NCBI RefSeq assembly: GCF_024763615.1
Contig: NC_077222.1
Coordinates: forward strand, 71,610,001-71,674,000
Length of the DNA: 64,000 nt
Reading direction: 5' to 3'
From: Phlebotomus papatasi
Lineage: Eukaryota > Arthropoda > Insecta > Diptera > Psychodidae
The translations under genes were made by a program, and so were the position numbers. The notes beneath the pieces are model-generated. The model was not told where the DNA came from, searched no databases, and worked only from the letters and a program-made list of their open reading frames with translations. This document shows, piece after piece, positions 43,748-56,229 of the stretch; position 1 is the first letter of the stretch, and each line of letters starts with the position of its first letter.

Positions 43748-44499
43748 ACATCCTCGAACTCACCTATAAAAATTTTATCTATATTGTGGACAGATTATTG
43801 TGGTAGTTTTTCCAATGATTATCGTAGCAAAAGGTATTGGAATACGAATTTTGAAACAGAAATAGTTAAATTCGCAAATATAAAACGATAATCGTAGTAA
43901 AATTGATCTTTCGGATGAAAAACAGTTTTTTTTTACAGTGAAATATTAATGAAATTATCGTTTTATTTATGGAAAATACAACAAATAAAAATTCACTTCT
44001 TTTTCATTACATAAACTAATCATTGATTTTTGTTACCCGTGTGTAACCTGGTCATTAATCAATAAATTTATTATTAAACTTGAATGTCTCCTTAGGGTTT
44101 ATTTATTAACCAATTAGTCAATTTTTGTAGTTAATTGAAATATCTTAAAACTACTATCACAACTGAATTTGTCCTAATATAGCTACTAAAAAAACCAATA
44201 AAGTATCGATAACGTAATTTGTTAAAATCGGACAGTGCTGAAAGTCAAATACACAGAAGTTCGGACTATAAAAGACGGCTTCAGCACACATAACACATAT
44301 AAACTTGTTATTAACAACAATAGATTATTAACATAAATAAAACATTTTTTATTCGAGTCAATATAAATATACCGAAATTCCGACCTCCCTCAACTCGACT
44401 CATAATACAAACTTGAGTTATTTTCCGCCTTTTCAATTTTTACCCTAATAGATTTGAGTTGGTAGAATGTTACTTTTTTATTTGGTCATATGCTCTTAA
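43748..44499. other. Intron stretch, nothing recognised
   Basis: This AT-rich sequence separates MITE B4 and O1. There is no coding signal. Confidence 0.3.
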
Positions 44500-44719
44500 G
44501 GGCCCAGAAAAACTCAAGCTGATCCTCGAGAATATTAAACCTGTGATATTTGGCTGTATAGATTTATCCTAAATTGTCATACACTGAGAACTTAGGATAA
44601 TACATTAAAGGTCCTTTGCCTGAATGCCTATAATCTTCTGCACAATCGTAATACATTATCGTCTGACAAATTTTATGGACTAAGTATTCTCGAGGATCAG
44701 CCTGAGTCTAATTGGTCGC
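44500..44719. mobile_element. MITE family O copy 1
   Basis: The left arm is GGGCCCAGAAAAACTCAAGC with TGATCCTCGAGAA. The right arm is TTCTCGAGGATCAGCCTGAG with TCTAATTGG. The length is about 220 bp. Relatives are at 49122 and, decayed, at 36232. Confidence 0.75.
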
Positions 44720-44850
44720 TAAGCGGTCTAGAGGTTGAACGGTAAGAGATATTCGTTTTTAATTTCAATAACCCCCAAATAAATGAATATTCTATAGAAA
44801 CATTTCATTATTTTGTGATTGTGACTCATGCCGTTTACTTATTCCTTTAA

Positions 44851-44979
44851 GGCATCTACACATTGTGAAGAATTTTCGTCAAAAAATGCTTTTTTGAAGG
44901 AAATTGCCTGCAGTGGAAACGACAAAATTCTGTCAAAAATGCAATTTTTGACGAAAATGGTTTGCAATGTGTAGAGGCC
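44851..44979. mobile_element. Hairpin MITE M3
   Basis: The left arm is GGCATCTACACATTGTGAAG and the right arm, reverse-complemented, is GGCCTCTACACATTGCAAAC. AATTTTCGTCAAAAA-type arms are as in M1 and M2. It is followed 11 bp later by M4. Confidence 0.78.
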
Positions 44980-44990
44980 TTTTGGCCCCT

Positions 44991-45127
44991 AGCCCTTACA
45001 CATTTGGAACAATTTTCGTCAAAAATTGAATTTTTGAGTGTTTTGATGTTTCCACCTACAACTGTATAGACGATTTCCTTCAAAAAAGAAATATTTGATG
45101 AAAATTGCCCCAATTTGTAGGGGGGCC
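44991..45127. mobile_element. Hairpin MITE M4, adjacent to M3
   Basis: The left arm is AGCCCTTACACATTTGGAAC with AATTTTCGTCAAAAATTG. The right arm, reverse-complemented, is GGCCCCCCTACAAATTGGGG. It is more diverged at its tips than M3. Confidence 0.7.
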
Positions 45128-45524
45128 TCTAGCTTTTTTTTTTTGATTAACTTGGAAAATGACTCCAAAGATTTTCGAATTTGGTTTGTATTGGCGGTCA
45201 CTTTATACATAGCAGCAATGAACTCTTAAAATATTAATAATATAAGATCTTTAGATAGGGTAAGGGCTCATAATTTTGGACAGTCTGCTTATAAGCATCG
45301 ATGTTCCAAGTTAGAAGAGCGATATTTTCTATACTAATTGACATTTCTTGTTACTCTCTTTTCAGAAGGGTTGTTTAGAAACTTGGCAAGCTATTTATCG
45401 TCTTATTTTTACTAATATTAGTTTTAATACGTTTAAAAATGAATTGATATGTAGAGGTGAATTTGACTCTTATTTTGGACAACTTGTTTATTAATTTGGC
45501 CAATTGGTCTGTAAATTTGGACAG

Positions 45525-45599
45525 CTAATCCGCCTCAATAGGATGCCCATTGTTCTTCATTTCATGAACCAATCTTACCAAGTCCTCTTCCTGTTCATG
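45525..45599 (-). pseudogene. Second DNA-binding remnant of the pogo-type transposase (in D2)
   Basis: The frame reads HEQEEDLVRLVHEMKNNGHP and then IEAD before TAG. Compared with D1 it has Glu for Lys and Ile for Val, and a premature stop nine residues earlier. Confidence 0.55.
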
Positions 45600-45651
45600 T
45601 AAGGGAAACGTAGAATGTCACAAGAAGCCCGGAAATTTTCCATATCATTCA

Positions 45652-45783
45652 TTAAAGTGAGTTGACTTCGGTTCTCCAAGTACGTGCGGATTCGCTCATT
45701 CCCTGGCCTTTCCGGGAGCCTTTCAAGGCATTTCTCGCTACATCTCGTTCGTAGAGATGATGCTCCTTTGTTTCTCCAGGCAT
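45652..45783 (-). CDS. psq-type helix-turn-helix remnant (in D2)
   Basis: The ORF of 43 residues starts MPGETKEHHLYERDVARNAL and continues KGQGMSESARTWRTEVNSL. It matches the D1 peptide at about 39 of 43 positions and keeps the same stop. The frame also stays open upstream to 45903 in this copy, but that extension is not open in D1. Confidence 0.6.
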   Translation of the reverse strand: MPGETKEHHLYERDVARNALKGSRKGQGMSESARTWRTEVNSL

Positions 45784-46325
45784 TTGTCCAACATAGTCAT
45801 CACAAAAGCTAAAACTTGACGAAATTTCGTGAGAAAAACACTTGTCCAAAATAAGGAGTATCACCTCACTGGTGAATGTCTTAGAAAATTTCCCATTTTT
45901 CACACGAAAAATCTAATGCGCAAGGAAAATATCACTTCAGGTCAAATGTACAAATCACCACTAACGTGAATCAACACAATTTTCAATGAATATTCAATAA
46001 TATCACTTAAAAAAGGCGAAGAAACATTGTTAATACTTCATCACAGCTAAATAAGACTGAAGTAAACACGAAGTTCTGTCATATTTCTCGTAAGCAATTG
46101 CTCACACTGAATTTTGAACAAAGCAATTTCAACTCAAATCATATTCAAATTTTAACGTATTTAGTGTTAAAATCTTCCAAAAAGAACAAATATTTAGATA
46201 GAATTCATTATTCATCAAATATTGGAATAAAAATCCATCATTTTAATCAATTTATTTTTAGTGTCCAATTTTATCCTCAAAGTGTCCAAAATAAGTAACT
46301 GGACAAAATTATGAGCCTTACTTAC

Positions 46326-48136
46326 TTTTAATCTTAGAATAGTATAGAATTGAGCCCTAAATAGTTTTATTTTTATCAAGCCAAATGAGTCCAAAAATCA
46401 TGTTTTGAAAAATATACAATAATAATAAGAGAGGGGGAAGGAGCTTGATATTTTTCATTTTTGGATAAGTATATCTAATAAGATAAGCCACGTCTTTACA
46501 AAAATATATATATATCGTTTTACTGATTTAAATATTCAAATAAAAGAATTTCCGCTTTTAAAATCTAATAAGGCACTCACAGACTTGTTTTTCCACACTG
46601 TCATCTCTTTTCACTTGAACTCAGCAGTGGTATTTTTTTACCACTGTATGTAAGATATACATTTAGTTATTCTTGCATGATTTATAAAAGGAATGAGTAA
46701 GTAAGAAATACAAAATAGAGAGGAGGGCAGACTTGGTTGAAAATGTAGAATTGCGCCACAAAGAGAGAAAGAGATGTTATATATGTAATCTAAAATATAA
46801 GACTCCGTAAATAACAAGTTTATGGTATATATAAAAATTTCTACTTTATTTACTGACATTTTTCATGTTTTTTTTTTGTGTTGTCTATGCTTTTTTTTCT
46901 GGGTCTTTCTGAGCTATACTAAAACACCTCGTTCTTCTTTTGCTACATAGAAGAGACATAAAACGATTGCTATGTAGCAGGAGGTGAAAGAAATGTATAA
47001 TGTATATAGCTAAAAGAGCTATAAGCCATAGAGTGTGAGTCACAAATAAAAATTCTTAAATGAAAGTATTATTGTGTTGAAAGAGAACCAAAAAGAAAGA
47101 AAGAAACAGACAGGAAAAGACAAGAGAAGAAATATATCACAAAGTGAAAAACATGAGAAATAAGATTTTAGAATTTATAATCCTAATTTTTCTCTTTTAT
47201 TTTTTTATGTACGAAATCGTGCCAATTTGGCATTGATGTGTGTGTGTTTTTTTAACGGAATAGAGAAATAAAATAGAAAAAAAAAACGAAGCAGAGAAGG
47301 TGATTTGTGCATCTTTAAATGTTATGTGTGTATGATCCATTTAAGTTAAAGGTCGATGACTTAACATGCATGATATTTAGAACGATGTGTTATGTACATT
47401 AATTAAACTTGAGAATCTCAAATGAACTTTTATACATAACTTTTTGCTGTGAAAAGAGAAAAGGCAGAGGCAAAAATCTATAAATAAGCTCAATCTTATT
47501 CGTCTACTGTTTTTTTTTTTTTTATTCTCATCTTCTCTAAATTATACACTATACAAAATTATTGCGGTTTAAAATGCTTGTGCAATGGAGAAACAAATAT
47601 GTCGATATACGAAAACTGGAATTGTAAAGAGAATTTTATCTAAAAAAAAACTCACCTTTTCGCCATGCGATTCGTTAATTTAATTTTCTAGACAGAGTGA
47701 AAAATTAAAATTTTAAAATGTAAATCGCACATTAATGTCAATGTTACTGTTGGTTTTTTTTTTGTAGTAATGCGAAGCTTTTTCTGTATCTCTTGTGTAC
47801 AAGTAACACCAATATATCAACCTTCTCAATCTCTCCAAACGAATGGAGATTTAATAAAATTTACAGTTAAAACCTGTTTGAAGCAAAATAAGGAAAAGAC
47901 AAGAACAATTTGTGTGTGTGATGATGGCATCGAGAAATGTATTTGGTAAATATGAGGGAAAAAGTTGGCAAAGTGAAGAGGAAAGTGCATCGACAGTCTT
48001 ATTTGCTCGTTTAATGGAAAATTTTTGGTCAATTTTGACAAGAATATGTTAATGTGGATAAGATGAGATGAGTCCAATGAACCAAAAACTTTTAAATGAT
48101 TTATGTCTTTAAATAGATTGTGCTAAAACTTATATG
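46326..48136. other. Repeat-poor intron block
   Basis: There are no family repeats. The block is GA-rich with poly-T runs (46871, 47511) and a short (TA)n at 46505. It has no coding ORF. It is similar in texture to the other repeat-poor blocks. Confidence 0.4.
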
Positions 48137-48578
48137 CACAGAAAAAAATATTTGCAAAAATTGTTCGTAAATGTTTGTCAATTCCTACAGAGGACTTACG
48201 AAATGCTCCTCGTAACCTACAAAAAAAAAAGTTCGTAAAACTTTGTACTTTTTCATAGACATCGTTTGTAACATAAACACTTGACGAGCATCTTTTTTGC
48301 TCTTTTAGAAACCTTTTTTTCGTTTGACTGACAAAAATTTACGAACAAATAACAAAATTTTACGAACATAATGTTTTGTGTGTTTACGAACATTTACGAA
48401 CAAATGTTTGTAAGAGAACAAAAAAATGCTCGTAAGTAATCGTTTTAAGGACAATGTTTGTGAAATAAGTACAAACATTTAAAAACTTTTTTGTAGGTTA
48501 CGAATTGCGATCATTTGGGAAGACTCTGATAGGAATTCACAAACATTTACGAACAATTTTACGAAATATTTGTCTGTG
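48137..48578. mobile_element. MITE F1 (CACAGAAAAA ends) with TTCGTAAATGTTTGT sub-repeats
   Basis: The left end is CACAGAAAAAAATATTTGCA and the right end, reverse-complemented, is CACAGACAAATATTTCGTAA. Inside, TTCGTAAATGTTTGT and its reverse complement recur more than ten times, so the element folds on itself. Relatives are at 61500-62145. Confidence 0.8.
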
Positions 48579-48614
48579 TGGATATAATATCATTACCTGA
48601 AACTGTGTTAAATA

Positions 48615-48941
48615 TACAGTGCCCGCTCTCTAATCCGGATCGGCGTAATCCGGACGAGTTATCGACGGTTACATTCAAAATAATTCTGAGGTCATGTATG
48701 CATGTGTCTTCAGCAATGAAAATAAATTATCCTGTGATGTTTTTGTTTAATAAATGAAGTATAATAGCATAGAATTATCTAATTATGTCTTTTTAATCTT
48801 TTTTAATACTTTTATTATAATTGTACTAAAAAAAACTTTTATATTTTCGAGACGTTGAACAAATTCAAAAAATCCATCCGAATTACGAAGCGGACATCTG
48901 TCATATTGTCTCCCAATCATCCGGATAACGAAGTGTTACAG
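48615..48941. mobile_element. pogo/Tigger-type MITE E3
   Basis: The left end is TACAGTGCCCGCTCTCTAAT with CCGGAT. The right side is ATCCGGATAACGAAGTGTTA. CCGGAT words close to the ends and a GTTATCGAC-like sequence (about 48657) are typical of Tigger-like elements. The string ACAGTGCCCGC recurs directly at the right border (48938-48948), so a second element may abut it. Confidence 0.7.
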
Positions 48942-49121
48942 TGCCCGCAGTAAAATTGTCAGTAAAAAAGTGTCAAAACGTTTAAGTTTTGTGTTCTTAA
49001 AATTGTTTAGAATAATTGATTGAGAAACTGGTACCTTTCAAATGCATTCATAATTTGCAAAATCGATAGAGAAATGTGCTCTCTAGATTCATTTGAACTT
49101 CTAAATTTGAGAAATCGTTAT

Positions 49122-49338
49122 GGCCCAAATAGACTCAGGCTGATCCTCGAGAACATTTAGCTTATAAAATTTAAAGTAAAGTAATTTACAGTAAAAGATT
49201 GAGTAAAGCAAATGTATGCAAAGCACCTCATAATCAATAATCCTAAGCTCTTACTAAATGACAATTTGGGATAAATATTTACTGCCAAATTTTACAGGCT
49301 AAATTTTTTCGAGGATCAGTCCAATTGTATTTGAGCCC
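49122..49338. mobile_element. MITE family O copy 2
   Basis: The left arm is GGCCCAAATAGACTCAGGCT with GATCCTCGAGAA. The right arm, reverse-complemented, is GGGGCTCAAATACAATTGGA with CTGATCCTCGAAAA. The length is about 217 bp. Confidence 0.75.
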
Positions 49339-52300
49339 CTTTAATGATAAGTCTGTTGTCGTATATTAAAAAAAGACTTAAATTATTATTATTTTTTGCG
49401 CGAACTTAAGATCTAAACGATTAAGACCAAACGATTAGAGCTATAGATTTTCGATCTTTGATGGCCCCCCATAAAAATAGGTGTGCATCGTAGATAGGAA
49501 TGACTCCTCCATGGATGACTTTGCCCTCCCCCCCTAGTCATAAACTTTTCATTAATCCTAGCACGTAAGGATGGTCTTTACCGATCCGATCTATCATGTC
49601 TGATCTGTGAAGACCATTGAAAAAACGAAAAGTTTACGAACTAAAGGGGAACAAAGTCACTCGCATCTACGGTAAATTGAAGAATCACACTTAAAACAAT
49701 ATCTCACCAACCTCCCAACCCTCCTCCACCTTGTATTGAAAAATTCGATTTTTACTTATAAAATTTTTAATATTCAAATTTAAAGTTTTATCAAATATTA
49801 CCAATGTTACATAAGAAATTTCCCTTTCTCGCAATTATTGAACATGTAGTACATATACTGTAAATTAACAGGTGAAAATTGCTCAGGAAGTAACAACCCA
49901 ATTTTCCACAATACAATTCTCCAAATACTTTTGTATTTTTATTTGTTTTTTTTTTGTCTTTCTTAAAATATAAGAAAAGCTTCAGAGGTAATTACATTGA
50001 ATTACACCTAAAAGATACACGAGAAAGAAGTGATGCAAAAAAAAATGTAAGAAGCGTAAGAAATTTGCAAAACCATGCGAAGGAGCAATTAAAACGGCAC
50101 ATTTTGCGTTATCGGAGTAACAGGAAAAATTTGCAATTATTCTATATAACGACATAGGGCAAAAGAAAATCCGCGAGTGTTTATACAATTATCTCACAAC
50201 AATATAATGTCTGATTAGCAGTTTATTTCTCTCTTACTTGACTATATTTCACTTTGTCCAATAATCTGACACGTCATTCTGGTTCAAATAGATAGCGTAT
50301 TCGTGACTTTTTTTTGTTGTTGTGAATATTTCAAGAGCTCTATATGGCACAGAAAAAAGAGTATAATTTATTACGTTGCAAAATCTTGGGTATTGAAACA
50401 CGAGTTTGCGTTTATCGCAATGTTCTTGATAACGTTGCAAAAATGTGCTGCGATGATAAAATGTGACACAAATTGTGAAGCATTTGTATACATGTAAGCT
50501 CATCATTAAACTATACAGTATTTTCTTTTTTTTCATATTCATTTTATTTTATTTATTAAAAGTGAAAATAAAGGGAAATGGTTTTTCGTAGAACTACCTT
50601 AAATAAGACTAATTTCTCTAATTTAGCCTTATTAATCAATGGTTTACTCATAAAATGAGGTTTTTAATGTTTGAATTTATTTATTTTTATTCTTTTTCTG
50701 AAAATGCACAAAGTTTTCGTCAAAGAAAATGGGAAAACTATAATGTAAGCTTTCTGTATATCTGATTCTTACATTCAAATATTTATAATTGAAAAAAAAA
50801 AACTGTATAAATAATGTGATGGAAGAAACAACAGTGCAAGAATCTTTTGAGAGAAAACAGGCGATATAAGAATTTTAGGAATAATGCAAAAGAGATACAT
50901 GAGAATATTTTATTGTTGGATTTACATAAAAGTATATAAGGGAGATTGAGGAAATATTCCAATATAAATAGAATATAGACTTTGTATATTTATTTACAAA
51001 TACCCCTTGCATATTTTTGTCGAAAAATTTGCTGGGGATAGAACAGAAGGAGTGCTATAACAGCCCAACGTTGTGAAAATAAATGGCAAGCGAAAAATTT
51101 ACGATATTTTCGTCATACTTGCCATTCTTTACACATTGTGAGTATGTTCATTCATATTCCATCATAATTATATCTGTTTTCTTTTCAAAGGAAATTGTAT
51201 CTCATTAATGTGTGAAGTGTAAACTAATTAAACTTTTTTACACATCTTCATATTTTCTAAATTAATTTATGATACTCAATAAAAAATATTACTTTCATCA
51301 TTTATGCAAATCATATAAATTTATTTATATCATGCATTTAACAGTAAAGTCAAACTAAAACGATTAAGTATAAAGTAGTAAAATTAACACATGGTAAAAT
51401 AAAGGAAAAAATCTATTGGAATTACTTCTGTTATTTATATAGGTGAAATATAAATTGCGGTTTTTTATTGTTTTATTTCTACCAATATCATTTTTTTTTA
51501 ATTTCTAGGACAGTTATAAAAAATTAATGATTACATTTATTTGTATTGTAACGTTTATTAGGTTCTTTTCTATTTATGTATACAAATAATAGTATAGATA
51601 TTAACAGTTCTATTCCATCATGTTTAAAGTGTACTGAGAACAGTTTTTTTTTTTCATTTTTCAAGACAGAATATTAAACTATTTAATTGAGGTGTTTATC
51701 CTTAGTTGTGAAATGCTGGATCTCGTAACTTTCATGATACTACCCTAAAGCAGTTTTGTATTGTTTGTCAAGATTAATAAAGTTACATCGCGACTCTAAT
51801 GAGAAAATGAATCACAAACACAAATTTCATTTCGTTTTTTTTTTTTTAATTTACGTGTTCGTAAATGAGTTAAACGATTAATTATTGTAGGGGATATCAT
51901 ACTCTGGAACACTTAGCTCAGGAAGTGAAAGAGGAGGTTCATTCTGATTTATGTAGCCTGCACCGGAACCTAATTTACCTAACTTTATTGTATAATAGAG
52001 CCATTCTTATTCAGATGACAGTTTGTTCTATTTTGACATAAAGAAGCTTAATTTAACTCTTTCGGGATTGTAAAATATGCAGCAAGTCAAATTCACGATT
52101 TTTTGATCAAAAAGATTTCAGCTCAAAAGTTAAGCGATGTTCTACAAAAAATATCCTAGATTTAGAGATCCTTAGTTGTTTTATCCTTATCCACGAGATT
52201 TATATTTTATTGTGTTCTAAATAAATTAACAAAAACGTTTTTTCTATAATATCCATACTTTTCTTTGGGAAGAGTCCCAAAAGTTGCGAGAGTTTAAATC

Positions 52301-52480
52301 GATTCATAGGTCACTTGGAAATTTTCCCAAAATTGAGTATAAACAAACGAGATTCAGACCTAAGGCTTAACTCTATGGCTTAATTAAAACGTCTTCGTGA
52401 TTTTAGAGAACCAAGTTAAACATCTAATCTAAAAACAGCTTAATACAGTTGCATTTCGGATAAAAATTAATTATCCAACA
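49339..52480. other. Intron block, no clear family repeat except a T-like remnant
   Basis: At 49400-49560 a GATTAGAGCTATAGATTTTC / GATCTTTGATGG stretch resembles the GC-rich block of repeat T. The rest is AT-rich intron without coding signal, with poly-A and poly-T runs at 50040, 50790 and 51640. Confidence 0.35.
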
Positions 52481-52795
52481 GGTTTAGACATCAGGAATTC
52501 CAAAACTTTTTCAATGAACCAAAATGTGTTCTAATAATTTGAGAAATACACTCTCTATAGTATTTTTATCGTTTGACCTTGAAAAAATTAAAATTATTAA
52601 TTATTTAAGGGGATTTTCATTTATAAATTAAATCTGTAATATAGGAAATCCTAAAGAATATATCTATACAGAAAAGACAAATCCAATAACGCATTATCAA
52701 AATAAAAAAAAAAAAACATTGTTCTGGAATGGAAGTGGACAGGTACAGAAAAACTAAGGTTCTTAGTGAAATTATGTGGGGTAGGTCACTCTAAG

Positions 52796-52928
52796 GGCCT
52801 CGACAGATCTGAGGATTAGCCGAGATACGGCTTAGCTTAATTATATTCGAAATAATGAGTATACTACATTTCCATAATTTTCCACTAAGTCGTCTCTCGG
52901 CTTAAGTCGTAAGTGTGTCTAGGCCATA
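52796..52928. mobile_element. Hairpin family P, intact copy
   Basis: The left arm is GGCCTCGACAGATCTGAGGA with TTAGCCGAGATACGGCTTAG. The right arm, reverse-complemented, is GGCCTAGACACACTTACGAC with TTAAGCCGAGAGACGACTTA. The length is about 133 bp. Confidence 0.65.
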
Positions 52929-53258
52929 AGGCTCTAAGTCGCTATCTCATACCGTTTGGCTTCTAGGACTTTTAACGGTCAGTCTTATAAACAGCATGAC
53001 ATAATATCTCAGTAATCATTTTATACGCGAAGATATTTCAAAAAAGGTCCCTGGGGGAGGAGGGTATATTTAGATATTGTCTAGTGGATCAAGAGCACAA
53101 TATCCACATCTAAGTGATACTGTCAAGCATTTGGGATACAGCGAAGAATTATATAAGCGACTCTATTTGCCCTGTCACCGTAAATAAAACGTCCCAACAT
53201 AGAACTTGATAGTCTTTCATTAAGAAGACCAATATAGATTTCTAGTAAGAGAATAGGG

Positions 53259-53480
53259 TAGGGGAATGCACTCTTCCTTCGAATGTTTATGCCTTCGAAT
53301 AATGTGAATTTTCTTTCATTTCTCCTAAGAGACTTACACATTTCTACTAAATATTAGATAGCCTATCATCAATTATTGATAATTACGTGATAATTGTATG
53401 CAAGTCTCTTTTAGGAAAAGTAAAAGAAAATTCACATAATTCGAAGGCATGAACGTTCGAAGGGAGAGTACTTTCCCCTA
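53259..53480. mobile_element. TAGGG hairpin MITE, copy 2, with about 90-bp arms
   Basis: The left end is TAGGGGAATGCACTCTTCCT and the right end, reverse-complemented, is TAGGGGAAAGTACTCTCCCT. The arms then share ATGCCTTCGAAT, ATGTGAATTTTCTTT and GAGACTT. TA is present at both borders. It is the best foldback hairpin of the window together with K1. Confidence 0.87.
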
Positions 53481-53533
53481 GTTGTAAAAACACTGCTATT
53501 TTTTTAATTACACATTATACCTCATATGAGATT

Positions 53534-53679
53534 TAGGGGAAACAGAGACACCACTAAACACAGTGTAGCACTGAACACTGTGACATTTTAATTAGACATT
53601 AGACTTCATAGGATGAGTTTAGAAATAAAAATCAGTGTTCGGTACTACCCCATGTTTGGTAGTGCACCAATTTCCCTTA
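53534..53679. mobile_element. MITE family A copy 4
   Basis: The left end is TAGGGGAAACAGAGACACCA and the right end, reverse-complemented, is TAAGGGAAATTGGTGCACTA. The inside keeps GTAGCACTGAACACTG and its counterpart. At 146 bp it is the shortest member. Confidence 0.72.
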
Positions 53680-56229
53680 TATCAATTCATAGATACTATA
53701 GGTATACTTTTTCACTGAAGAAATGGACATAAGTTCAAGTAGTGTAGAAATAAATTAGATTGTAAAGAATTTCAGATAAAAAATACAGTGTTTACAATTA
53801 CCCCATGCTTATTACTCTTAATCTGAGATAGAATATTACAAAATGAATTCGATAATATTATATAAATTTATTAATAGAAAATTTGACAATAGAATGATAG
53901 TGACAGAGATGGAGGGAGAAGAGATAATAAAAGAGTCGCTAATAATAAAGCTGAAAAATCAATAACGTAAAAAATGGTATGACGTTTTTTCGTGCTTCTA
54001 AAATTAAATTTATATACTGAATGAGGTGATTTTGTTATTTAAGAAAGCGAATATGGTAAAAAAAAATATAAGGTTTATAACAGGAGAAAGAGTAGAGTGA
54101 AATGAAATGTGAAACGTCAAGATTTTCGTGTGGCATATACTGAAATTTTGTATAATTGGAAATTTTCACTGCAAATGCGTGTCAAAAATAATATAATATA
54201 TTAAGTATATAGCGAGTTGAGTATTTTTGCTTTATTCTCCTTGAACGCTATATACATATGTATGCAAATATGTACATTTTAATATTAATATTATTCAATA
54301 TAAGCAATTTTCTTTATACTCGTAAATTTAGTGTGATACCAATCTGGTATTTTAAAAGGTTCTATAAGTGCTAGAAAAAAAGTAACTCAATTGCAATTCT
54401 ATTGGTTGGTTGAAAAATTTCAAAATCAGATGGGGGGTCTTTTCCATAGTTTTGTTGATTATATGGAAGAATGAGCAATGTCTACATGGTGAAGGAAGAT
54501 AAAAAAAAACGATGATTATGGCAAAAGACCGCGTGTGCGCATTTTAAGTGAATTTTCAACTTATATTCAAAGGGGGAATATTTAGATATAAAAAATGAAA
54601 TATTTTGGCATATGTCGAATTGGATTCGTCCCCCTCTATGTGATATCTTTTAACTTCTTTGCTGTGTTGCGTTATAGGTTGAAAAAAAAGAAAAAAAAAA
54701 CGATATATTCTGGGAAAAAGCAATGTCACTTGAAATGTCTTTTTATTCGTTTTTCGATTTTGTTGCGTTATTCTTTGCTTATTCGTTTTTTTCTGTGTCT
54801 GCGAATTTTATTTCCACTTGAATTCCAATCATTCTCAAGAGTGAACTTTTCACTGTTGATGATGTCGATGAAGGTGAATGAAATGAAAAGGAAAAATGGA
54901 TGAAAAAAAATGTGTGAAAAAGAAATAAAAAAAAAATTGCGTGCTTCTATTTCTTTGTTTTATATCGTGCTTCATCTCTACCTATATTATTTCTATTATT
55001 ATTCTATAAAATAGACAAAAATGTGGTACAAAACAATGTCATTACTTATTGTAAGTGTATTATTTTTCTCGCTATAACTTTTTGTTTTCAAGTATAACGC
55101 AAAGATTATAAATAGTATAGTACTTAAATTTCTTTTCTCAACATAATACTTTAATTTTCACACAAATTGTTCAAGAAGCATATATGTGTACTTTTTGTGT
55201 ACAAAAGAAGAAATGACCTAAGACGAGATTTCATCTTGAAAGAAAAAAAAATTATATGCTTAATGTCTCAGGTATTTACATACAATTACAATACTGAACA
55301 TTCCATTAATAGCTAGCGTGAGGTATATAATGGTGCATATTTTAAAGTATATACACCTACATAATGGGTAAAATGTGTAGAGAAACAATGTTGTTTGTAT
55401 ATGAATTGAACAGAAGAAAAAAATCTAAATAAACACCGTATACAATAAATGCCTCGGCTTATGTAAATAATTATAAATATAGTGTGTGTATATATTTAGC
55501 TCTTTGATTAATCGAACTCAATATTTTTGCTCTTCTCTCTTCACCATATCTTTCACAGTGGCTTAGGCCAAAAAGTATGTGAACAATGTAAAGTCACGCT
55601 CATTTATAGTGAATTGTATATAATGTAGAATGAATAATCAAAATGTGTGTATTTATATCTCAGCTTATGTGTAAATGGAAACTTGACTATATTTTACTTA
55701 CAAATTTATTGCATTATTGTTGCCTTATATACTAATATACGTAATAATTATACAAAAGACAAGCCAATAGCAAGGCTTGAGAATTTTTTTTATTAAATAC
55801 TTTTTTGTGATTATATACAATCATTTTCGGAAATGAGTCAATTTTAATCATTTGTCTCGTAAATGTGACTAAACTTTTTGATATTCTTTCGTGTTTTTTT
55901 TTATTGTATCCAAATATTTCGAGTTTCTGAAAGACGTAGGAAGAATTTCCTGCCACAAAACAAACATTTTGAAACTTGTGTCACATAAGTTTATAAGTTC
56001 TCTAATATTATATATTAAAATGAATGTAGTGTCAAGGGGTATTCATCTTAGAATCAGTCCAATATTTGAATAACTCGTTAGTTTTTAACTTCGAATTTGT
56101 CAATTATTTGAAAATCATCCATATACTATGGATAGTTATTTTGAATTATCCTGGAGGTAGAAAGCAACGCCAAGATGGCGATGGCCATATAAGATTATAG
56201 TACTTGATACAGATAAAACAAATGAATAC
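53680..56229. other. Repeat-poor intron block
   Basis: After a short family-A-like scrap at about 53755-53815, no shared repeat is seen. The block is purine-rich with TATGTA words and poly-A runs. No ORF looks coding; the one at 54595-54903 crosses poly-A runs. Confidence 0.4.

Larger units (their letters stand above)
45256..46325 (-). mobile_element. pogo-derived element D2, inverted copy of D1
   Basis: The left end on the plus strand is TAGGGTAAGGGCTCATAATT. The other end has GGACAAAATTATGAGCCTTA. The length is about 1070 bp, the same as D1 at 31451-32522, in opposite orientation. Internal sequences match throughout, including both transposase remnants. Confidence 0.83.
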
